Shown piece by piece: positions 55,808 through 64,000 of a stretch of 64,000 nt of DNA. This stretch comes from Halichoerus grypus (taxonomy: Eukaryota; Chordata; Mammalia; Carnivora; Phocidae). The stretch spans positions 47,065,530 through 47,129,529 of the forward strand of contig NC_135721.1 in assembly GCF_964656455.1 (NCBI RefSeq), in the 5' to 3' direction. A model generated the notes under the pieces. The model searched no databases and was not told the origin of the DNA. It saw only the letters and a program-made list of their open reading frames with translations. The position numbers and the translations under genes are program-made. Each line of letters starts with the position of its first letter. The first letter of the stretch is position 1.

Positions 55808-57539
55808 CAACAAACCTTATCAAATGGGAGCCCTTGAGGCATGATATATATATCTTGCATATCTATCTACCTAAGAAAGGCACCACCCCGGACAGCCAGC
55901 CAAAGTAACCCCAGAGAAGAGTGGAACTGTACACATAAACTTTACCAGTTAAGCCAAGGTCAGTCCTACCCCCATCTCAGGTGAAAATTCCAGAATTTAA
56001 AAGACTGCCTCATTACCATCCAGCCTGATCCTTGATGGGACAAATGCCATTAACAAGCATCAGTCTGATTTCCTTTGTTTTGTCTGTCTTTGCTACAGCT
56101 GTTGCATTGGGATGATCCCCTGTAGCCTGCCCCATGGGTTTTTATTAAATCAGCTTCAGCCAGTTCAACCTTCTGCCTCAGTGGAGCTTCCTTCCATTCT
56201 GTGCAAATTCAGTCTAGGAGCCCAGAGCAAGCCCAGTACAAGCCATCAGCGGTTGGTTTGGGGATAGGCCATTTAAATTTTTTCCTAATTAGATATGGGG
56301 AAAAATCTAAAAACTTAAAAAATGCTTCTTAAAACAATACCCTGTCGGGGCTTTGCAGTTGTAGTTATTATTTTATTTTATTTCTCCTTATGGGTACTTT
56401 AATGCTGCCTTTACAGTCCTAATTGTGAGAAATGCTGTTTCCAGGAGTCACCATGGAAAGAGCTTTGTGATGACAAGTCCACATATGTCTGCCGCACTTT
56501 TGATAAGACACATTTAAAATGAAATGTCACTCTTCAGAATGGTTTCATGACCATGAAAATGAGCTGGCTTTTCAAGTCTGCATTGGGAGAGAGAGGGAGA
56601 GAGAGCAAGATGGAGAGACTGAGAATATGTGTTTTTAATCTCTTCCTTGCCCTCTTTCCTCTCAAACTGACTATTATACACATTCTCCCCAAACCCACAA
56701 GGGTTGTGGGAGGTCAGGCAAGCATCAGGGTTCTGTGGCAGTGGACTGGAATCCTTGGCCTGGGTCCCATTAGGGAACTAGAAACATGATCAGGCGTAGG
56801 TGGTCTGCAGCTGGGTTCAGATGAGGCAAGCAGAGCTGCCAAAGCGCACAGAGAGATCCTGCGAGTTCCAGCAGCAATACCACTTACAGCTATGCAGCAA
56901 ATTTGATATGGCCCCAGTGTAAGAGCTGCTTGATTTCTAATGGTCTTAAGGTTACTGCTGATTAGATTTGAGCTAGTGTCTCCTGCTAACACACACGGGC
57001 CCCCTTTGACCTCAGACTTACGGACTATTGCATCAGTGTGTTCCATATACTCATGAATTTCCATTAACAAAAGCAGCATCCTCTTTCAAAACCCAAGAGT
57101 CAAGGCCTGGAGACTGTCAATATTCCCAATGGACATAATCTTTCCATTTATCAACCTAAATTCTAGGGCAGGGAAATAGAGGTTTGACAGTTCTTTCACC
57201 AGAAGCAATGGAAAGGATAAAAGATGACTGAGAGAAAGGATTAGAAAGACAGAGTCTAGTTGGTGCCCTCATAACATGCCTCTGAGTATTAAAGATGATA
57301 CGTAGATTCTGAGTTTTTGACTAAAGTCATTAGTGAGGGAACATTCTCCAACTTTCAATTTATTTCTTTAGGTTCCAGGAAAAATGACCCATTTTTTTTC
57401 TTTAATATTTGTCTCCCCTATATCTCAAAAGATACATTCAGAACAATTCTTTTGAGTGGGACAAGGGGTTCTATATCGAATAGAATTTCCAGACACAAAT
57501 ATCTATGGAGGTCATCGGCAAGGCTGTGAGGACACCATT
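55808..57539. other. Unassigned sequence, possibly conserved in part
   Basis: No recognised repeat or exon. 56280-56600 is AT-rich and complex with no simple repeats. 56090-56160 with TTTTTATTAAATC might be an old LTR end, too weak to call. Confidence 0.45.
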
Positions 57540-57850
57540 CCTTACCTGCATAGAGCTTGCAGTGGAGTAGAAGACATAAGCAAGTAAGCAGACATTTACA
57601 ATATCATGCAGTAATGCTACAGTGGGGAAAACCTAGGGAACTCTGGGGGCAGATGGAGGGGCAGCTACCCAGAGCCAGAGGGTCAAGGGCAGCCTCCCTG
57701 GCTTGTGACGGGACGGAGGAGTGAGACTTAAAGCCGTCTGGAGAGGCAGGTGGGAGGAGAGGACCGGATAGAGGGAACTCCAAGTGCAGAGGTGCAGAGC
57801 TGAGAGGGATTCATTGTGTGCAAGGAGGTGGAAGGACTCCACAGTAGGGG
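57540..57850 (-). mobile_element. Probable L2-type LINE fragment, antisense
   Basis: ATAGAGCTTGCAGTGGAGTA, AGACATAAGCAAGTAAGCAG, then AGGGAACTCCAAGTGCAGAG resemble a reverse L2 region (gene-end and upstream). The 149-codon minus-strand frame at 57633-58082 overlaps it and is not a gene. Confidence 0.5.
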
Positions 57851-58689
57851 AGACTGTTGAGCACCAGCAGAGGCAAGGTGGTGAGGTCAGTGTCCACGTG
57901 CAAAGAAGAGGGCCCAGAAGGCCGTGAAGAAAATAGTAAGATGTGAGTTCCAGGGAGATTCTTATCTGTACACAAGTCTGCCGTTTATTTACCACTCCCT
58001 TACTCTCTCCTCCCTTTCTCTCCTTTGCCCCTCCACTGGCAATGCAGAAAGAAACACTCCGACCACAAAGCTGTATGTCCATCTATGAGGGTTTTTAGAA
58101 GATGTCCACAGTCTCCTGCAACAATGGGTAAGATTGTGTGAGGCCCTGTGGAAAGACTGTAGAGTTCACCAGCCTATCCTTTTTGACTGACTTGGGCCTG
58201 TGGGAAAAAAATTACCTTTAAAAAATTTTAAAGTCCTACATTTGCAATCCCTTCTCAATTGCCTTGGAAAGATTGCACATTTAAGAGTGAACATGCTCAA
58301 GCCTTGTGGATACATCAGAGGGCTGGTTCTGCCAAACTGTCTTTGACAAAATATCGCATGGAATGCCTGCCCCTCCAAGTGCTCAGTGCATTCCTGCTCT
58401 CCTGCACTCCTGCCAGTGGTGGCCCAGGTTAACACAACAGGCCCCGTTTGTTTTAGAAAAGTACATTGCAATAAAATTGTTTTATGCTAGCCATATTTTG
58501 TTTTTCTTATTATTCTTCTTTTTACCTGTTATTTGAGAATAACGTAGCATGGAAACTGGTCCACTTACAACATCAGTTAATACAATTTAAGACTACTATT
58601 CATTTATCTGTAGTTGTCTTTACGATGAGTAAACGGTGAGAAGTGTATTTGCGCTTTCCCTCTGAGTGATGTATATTACCTCATTTGTT
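57851..58689. other. Unassigned sequence
   Basis: No gene or named repeat. Confidence 0.5.
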
Positions 58690-58830
58690 CAACATGAATT
58701 CCTCTACCACAAATTGAGAGTTTAGTCTGTGCAAAATGCTCTGCCAAGCACAGGAATGAATGTTCCTTGGAATTTTACTTCAAAGAGTTCACAATTTGGT
58801 GGGAAAGATGGACATGTGCGTAACTATTCT
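58690..58830 (-). mobile_element. L2-type LINE 3' end, antisense
   Basis: GTTCAACATGAATTCCTCTA, TCTGTGCAAAATGCTCTGCC, AAGAGTTCACAATTTGGTGG follow the reverse L2 end order. Confidence 0.6.
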
Positions 58831-59639
58831 CCACATCATCTTGAGGCCACACCAACCCGCTTGTGGTTTTGTTCCCTGAATCCCACCTCTGGGTGTTTCT
58901 GTTCTCTGTCTCTACTCAGGACAGCCTCTGCAGCCTCTCCAACTCCTGGGACTGCTTGAACATTCCTGCAGCTCTGGGCAAGAGTATAAATGGAGGCCTA
59001 CCTACCACACATATACATATTTAAAAGTTATGGATCAAGCCAACAAACTGTTACATGAAATGTATTCTGCTTTCCTCCCTTGACAAATGTATCTTCATAA
59101 TGACTTGAAGGCCAGGCTCAAATTTAGAATTTTCAGATCCCTTGGATTTCCATGCTGGACCCTAGTGGTGTAAATGAGGCAATCCCTATCCCTGGGCCCT
59201 GGACCTCAGCCTGCCCCACTTCTGCCCCCACTCCTACAACAAGGGCTTCATGTACATGTGTATAGACAGCTTAGTCTACAGGTCCAAGCTCCTGCCACAC
59301 TCCCCAGAGTCACCCCTGGCTACCCCCTGGGACTACGGGTGCACACACTGTCAGTACATCCTGCCTTCAAGAGGCTGGACTTAGGGAAGAGGTCAGCACA
59401 GGCAGGGAAGGGGAGTTGGAGATATTTAGGTAGGAGACTCAAAGTACTGGTATAGATAGTGGGGGTCATGGGGCAGTGCAGAATTGGGGAAGGGCCATAG
59501 CAAAACCCTGCAAGCATGGGGCACCAGGCAAGGGGTCCTCCTGACCCACCTAAGAATAGTACTGCCAACTCCCTTCTTTGCTGGTGTGGTGAACTTGTGC
59601 TTATTACTCAAGGTCTAGCACAAGTATCTCCTGACTGAA
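58831..59639. other. Unassigned GC-richer sequence
   Basis: Open frames occur on both strands (for example 59174-59455 plus and 59320-59568 minus), mutually overlapping and without domain features. No gene claimed. Confidence 0.5.
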
Positions 59640-59795
59640 TTCCTGTCTTTGTGTCATCACTATACCTTGCACCGACCTCTGACCTGTGGACTCTGTGGGA
59701 GCAGGAACTAGTTTTTAATCACATTTGTGTTTTTAGCACCTACACAGGGCTTGGCATTGGAAGAGCTCAGTGAGTGTGTGTTGGATGAATGTAAT
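59640..59795 (+). mobile_element. L2-type LINE 3' end, sense
   Basis: ACTCTGTGGGAGCAGGAACT, TTAGCACCTACACAGGGCTT, GGCATTGGAAGAGCTCAGTG and TGTGTTGGATGAATG match an L2 3' end in order. Confidence 0.7.
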
Positions 59796-60368
59796 CCCAA
59801 ATTATATGGGATTCCACCTGAATCCCATGTGGGTCTACCTGGTAAGGTGGAATTGCAATGAAAGATGTCTAAGCACCAAGAGGCCTGGGAGGTCTTAAAA
59901 AAGTATTGTTATTGGAGCTGAGCTTTGATAAATGATTAGGATTCTGGGGGGGGGGGGACATCAGGAAAGGGGGCTCTAGGTAGAAAGAAGCACATTTTCT
60001 ACATACACAACTCAAAACAAATTGTGAAGCTCAAGCATTTCACTGAAATATCTTCCTAATACACATGGAAGAAATAAAATAATCACTTACTGCTTTGCTT
60101 AAGACCTTGATTCTGTTTAAGTATGTTTTCAGAATCCATGCACTGGAAAAGTAGTTCTGGCCCTTTTAAGAGCAAGGGTGTTCTGCCAGACTGATATGGG
60201 GGCAGCAGTTGGAAGCTTGCTAAATTGTTAGAAAGGAGATTAACGTTATGTAAATGTAAGTAATTAATCAGCAAGCACCTCTCAAGCCAAATACCTGATG
60301 TGAAGAGTCCTCCTTTGAGAGGGGAAAATTGCTCTCCTCTGATTGAAGATGGACCATCAAACAGCATT
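59796..60368. other. Unassigned sequence with a G run
   Basis: A G run at 59946-59958; otherwise nothing recognised. Confidence 0.5.
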
Positions 60369-60382
60369 TAGATCTGTCTTTT

Positions 60383-60582
60383 TTATTTTTTTATTTTTTA
60401 TTTTTTTATTTTTTTAAAGATTTTATTTATTTATTCATGAGAGACAGAGAGAGAGAGAGAGGCAGAGGGAGAAGCAGGCTCCCAAGGAGCAGAGAGCCCG
60501 ATGCGGGGCTCGATCCCAGGACCCTGGGATCATGACCTGAGCCGAAGGCAGACACTTAACCATCTGAGCCACCCAGGCGCCC
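60383..60582 (-). mobile_element. Can-SINE, antisense, distinct subfamily
   Basis: Complete copy with perfect 14-bp target duplication TAGATCTGTCTTTT at 60369-60382 and 60583-60596. Its body (GAGAGGCAGAGGGAGAAGCA, GGCTCCCAAGGAGCAGAGAG) differs from the two main subfamilies here, and its tail complement is TTTTTTA repeats. Confidence 0.95.
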
Positions 60583-60596
60583 TAGATCTGTCTTTT

Positions 60597-62439
60597 GCTA
60601 CTGACTTTCTCCAAGTTGTCTGGAGTTGAATGTAAACCCCCCCTCCCCGCCCCCACCACCATAAGGAGAAAAAGAGAATCTGTGTAATTTGAGCTGAGAT
60701 CTAGCTGAAGCACCTTGACTAAATAAGAGTAGAGAATTTAGGACCAGGGAACTGTTCAGGGAGCTCAGAGCTGTGGAATGACATCAGGCAAACAAGTTTT
60801 AACTGAAATAATGGGACATTCAAAAGTATAAAAGAAATGATTTAGGAAGATATCTTACTATTTGCCTACCCTGGTATTCATCCCCTTGTCTTCTGAAACA
60901 GGCTCTTTTGTCTGTTGGGCATGAACTCCATTAATGGTGAAGGATGGTTGTCTTGTCTTCACCCTGACCCCAGGGGTGTGAACATGGCCCGGGCCTGGAA
61001 TCTCCGAATATTTCACCCACCTGGCCTCTGGAACTGAGTCCAAAATAGGCTGATCTGAGCCCTTCTGGTGGCTTTACTTGGGAGATAAGTCTTGATTTTT
61101 TTCCTGAGATTGCTAGCTGGTAGGTCTTGTATGCTTACAGCTGCCATTGGCATCTTTCCCAGCATGTGGAGAGAGACTCAGGAAGAACAAAGCCGACAAA
61201 CACACAAGCAAGCAGATTCAAAAGATGGAACAAGAATGACAGGGCCCTGATAACATCACTGTGATCCTGTCATGTTGGCCTGTGACCCATTCAACCCGCA
61301 GACCCTACCCCAAACCTCTCTGTTTTCTTAAACAAATTTAGGTTGAGTTTCTATTACTTGTCCCAGCAGCTGCTCTGACTAATATAACGTAAGTTTCCAA
61401 AGGCTACTCAGGCTCTGGAAGTTGATGACTATATGGTCTATTGGCTGCTTTTTGTGCTTAATTAAAATCTATTTAAACTTATCAGCTTGTAACTATGCAA
61501 GTCTTGGGGAATAAAAAAGATGAACAAAGCTTAGTTTTTTGCTTTCATAGCATAGGGGAGGAAAATGTTTTCCTCAATCCTATTAGGGTCCCTGGCTGGG
61601 TCCAAAAATTAAATGGACAGAGACAGATGAACAGGGGAAAAGCATACATTTTTTTAAAATATAAGTTGTACATGACACAGGAGCCTTCATAAAGAAATGA
61701 AGACCCAAAGAGGTGATGAAACCTGAGTATTTGTGTGCCGGGTTTGATGAAGAGTAAACAGTCATGGAAAATAGGATAGATCAAAGACTGTGAGGTAAGT
61801 TTGGGGGAAACCTGTTTGGATTCTTCTTGTGGCTGTTTGTCTTCAGAGATAAGGATGCTTCCTTCTTCCTGTTAGAGGTGGGGCACCTTTCACCTGAGGG
61901 TTTTATGATTTACTTCAGGGGAGGTGTGGTGAGGGGGAAGGTCAGAGTGATCTTCCTGCTTCTTCTGTTTTCTCAAACTCCTTCCGCTTAAAATATTCAA
62001 TATGCGAGGTGCTGTATTGTGGGGTGGTAGCATGCCCTGAACCCCATCAGTACACAATTAGCTAGAAGTCAGTACAAGAGGATGTCTCTTAAAAATGAAA
62101 TTTAAGTTGGATGTATTCCATTAATTAATATCTGTAGCTTAATTTTAATCAGATAAACTTTTTAACATTTGAAATTACTATGATCACTCTTATTATTCAA
62201 AGCCAGAAGACATACAGGCTCTGTATGAAGAGTTTTTTGCTTGCTTAAATGTATTTGCTTCTTTTGAGAAATGCAAAATGACTGAATATATATTGTTTGC
62301 AATCAAAATATAATAATATCCACATTTACAGACTTTTTACAAAGTATACATAAAATAGAAAATAGTATATATAAAAATGAACATAGTATATATAAAATAG
62401 TATATATACAGAAAACAGAAAATAGTATACATAAAAATG
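60597..62439. other. Unassigned sequence
   Basis: No exon or named repeat. A C-rich run at 60637-60660. 62090-62220 is AT-rich (TTAATTAATATCTGTAGCTT, AATCAGATAAAC). 62340-62440 carries a short repeated ATAGTATATATAAAA motif. Confidence 0.5.
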
Positions 62440-62542
62440 TATGGGGAGGCATCCAGAGCAGTTGTCAAAGATAAATTCATTACTGTACTTTCATTATTAA
62501 AGATAAGAACTAATATGGATTAATAAATTTTTAAAAAGTCTA

Positions 62543-62741
62543 GGTGGCGCCTGGGTGGCTCAGTCGTTAAGCGTCTGCCTTCGGCTCAGGTCATGATCCC
62601 AGAGTCCTGGGATTGAGCCCCACATCGGGTTCCCTGCTCTGCGGGAAGCCTGCTTCTCCCTCTCCCACTCCCCCTGCTTGTGTTCCCTCTCTCGCTGTGT
62701 CTCTCTCTGTCAAATAAATAAATAAAATCTTTAAAAAAAAA
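62543..62741 (+). mobile_element. Can-SINE, sense
   Basis: Complete copy of the GTCGTTAAGCGTCTGCC subfamily with CCACTCCCCCTGCTTGTG. Flanks TTTTTAAAAAGTCTA (to 62542) and TTTTTAAAAGTCTA (to 62761) form a near-perfect target duplication whose exact start is blurred by the A and T runs. Confidence 0.95.
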
Positions 62742-63057
62742 AAATTTTTTTTAAAAGTCTAAAGATACAAAAATTTAAATAATGACATCAGAAACTAATA
62801 TGCTTAAAAATAGGGGGGAAGCAGAATTGAGATATTCAGAACAAATTCTTTAAATATAAGCAATAGAGGACACAAATATGACAAGTTTAATCAAAAGAAA
62901 AGGGAGAAAACACAATTATAAAATTAAAATTAAAGGAGATTCAAAAATGATAAAAGTACATTATGCCATTCAACTAATTTGAATAGCTCAATGAAATGGA
63001 TGATCCCCAGGACAAAATAATTACTCCAAGTTGAATCAAGAATGAGTAGAAAACCGG

Positions 63058-63257
63058 GGGTGCCTGGGTGGCTCAGTTGGTTAAGCATCTGCCTTCGGCT
63101 CAGGTCATGATCCCAGGGTCCTAGGATCGAGCCCCGCATCGGGCTCCCTGCTCCACGGGGAGCCTGCTTCTCCCTCTCCCTCTGCCTGCCACTCTGCCTA
63201 CTTGTGCTCTCTATCTCTCTGTTAAATAAATAAATAAAATCTTTAAAGAAGAAAAAA
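63058..63257 (+). mobile_element. Can-SINE, sense
   Basis: Complete copy with GTTGGTTAAGCATCTGCC and CTGCCTGCCACTCTGCCTAC, a different subfamily from its neighbour 300 bp upstream. The flank repeat GAGTAGAAA (63044-63052 and 63258-63266) lies in L1-like sequence. Confidence 0.93.
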
Positions 63258-63300
63258 GAGTAGAAACCCAAATATACCTAATACAGTTTCTGGCAAAGAG

Positions 63301-64000
63301 TAGGCATTCAATAAACTGAATGAATGGAGAGAGAAGACTTGGAACAGCTGTTAAAGCACATTTCATGAGCATCATTTCAAACTTCCAAAGATTTAACATC
63401 AACCACACTATGGGAATTATTTCAGAGTTCAAAAGTGATAGCAATATGTGCAGTCTATATTAAGAAACAAGTATTATCTGAGAACAAAATCTATAGGCTA
63501 TGAGAAAAATAATCACAAACAAATCTGGCTTATGAATATATATTAAATAAACTGTATAAATATAATGTCCTTATGATTATATCTCATGAAAATGGATGGA
63601 TGGATTTCCACAAATTGGGAGGCTGTGTTTTGGAAGCTGGGTTATCTGATTTTAAACAGGCCAAGAGGCATAAACTTTTGTTTGGGTCTCCCAGGAAGGC
63701 CTCTTCGAGAGATGGGCAGTATTTTCTACCCAAAGAGAGGCATGGGAAGCATATGTGAATGTCAAGAAGGAGAAAAATACCATGAGTAATAAAGTGACAG
63801 GGAAAGAGGAGCAAAATGCACACACACACACAGGAAAACAATCAGTCAAATGGTGGTTTCAAATAAATACTCTGTATCAGAACGTATAGAGAAAACTCTC
63901 CAAACTGCAGTCCCTAATTTGTGGTCAAACTGCTTCTCACAGGTCATCTTATACAGTGATGATGTGTGAGGGGCAGCAAGATTCATTCACCGTGATTAAT
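63301..64000. other. Unassigned sequence to the window end
   Basis: A short (CA)n at 63819-63832 is the only pattern seen. Overlapping open frames of 61-85 codons near 63573-63849 lie on both strands and have no domain features. Confidence 0.5.

Larger units (their letters stand above)
62440..63300 (+). mobile_element. Ancient L1 ORF2 piece with two nested SINEs
   Basis: Outside the SINEs the sequence follows L1 ORF2 around the start of the reverse transcriptase: AATGAAATGGATGATCCCCA, TTACTCCAAGTTGAATCAAG, AATGAGTAGAAAACC, then after the second SINE CCCAAATATACCTAA. Very decayed. Confidence 0.65.

Noticed and set aside
57633..58082. 149-codon open frame on the minus strand, one of the longest outside LINE-1.
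   Set aside because: It overlaps an L2-like fragment, is Leu/Ser/Pro-rich without any domain, and has no start context or neighbouring exons. Best explained by chance in GC-richer old repeat.
1..64000. CRISPR arrays, operons, phage or plasmid features.
   Set aside because: The sequence is clearly mammalian nuclear DNA; regular short repeats are microsatellites or SINE tails.

Overview
The window is nuclear DNA of a carnivoran mammal, most likely a non-canid caniform (bear, seal or mustelid type). Eighteen tRNA-derived Can-SINE copies (head TGGGTGGCTCAGT, internal GGTCATGATCC, tail AAATAAATAAATAAAATC) and Carnivora-type LINE-1 copies point there. The dog-specific SINE head (GGGATCCCTGGGTGGCGCAG) was not seen. 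Reading both strands I found no intact cellular protein gene, no RNA gene and no convincing exon, so the window looks like intergenic DNA or the inside of a large intron. By hand tally about half of it is recognisable repeat.

Layout. 1-3.8 kb: a broken LINE-1 running in from the left, with a SINE and a microsatellite inside ORF2. 5.35-7.06 kb: a GAPDH processed pseudogene whose 3' UTR is split by an MLT1 solo LTR, itself split by a SINE. 7-20 kb: old L2, MIR and hAT remnants (one a MER20), a second MLT1 LTR with a nested SINE, and long unassigned stretches. 20.3-25.2 kb: a second, older LINE-1 (21.16-24.44 kb) between ancient L1 pieces. 25-32 kb: a few SINEs and L1/L2 pieces in mostly unassigned sequence. 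32.2-34.1 kb: an antisense LINE-1 5' end with an ORF1 start and about 400-bp tandem units in its 5' UTR, cut by a later L1 tail insertion. 37.0-38.4 kb: the youngest-looking LINE-1, 5'-truncated, with an open ORF2 C-terminal frame and an 18-bp target duplication. 39-44.6 kb: ancient L1, three MaLR-type LTR regions, L2 and a 63-bp internal L1 fragment. 44.7-47.3 kb (minus) and 50.0-53.5 kb (plus): two broken ERV-L pol remnants pointing away from each other; the second reaches a dUTPase-like domain. 54-64 kb: SINEs, MIR, L2 and ancient L1 in unassigned sequence.

No set of genes here works together. What the window offers is a readable record of successive insertions, with target-site duplications at many of them. 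I found no evidence for a new biological system; the best leads are the GAPDH/LTR/SINE nest, the tandem-unit L1 5' UTR, the ERV-L dUTPase remnant, the tail-less L1 fragment and a CTCF-like site.
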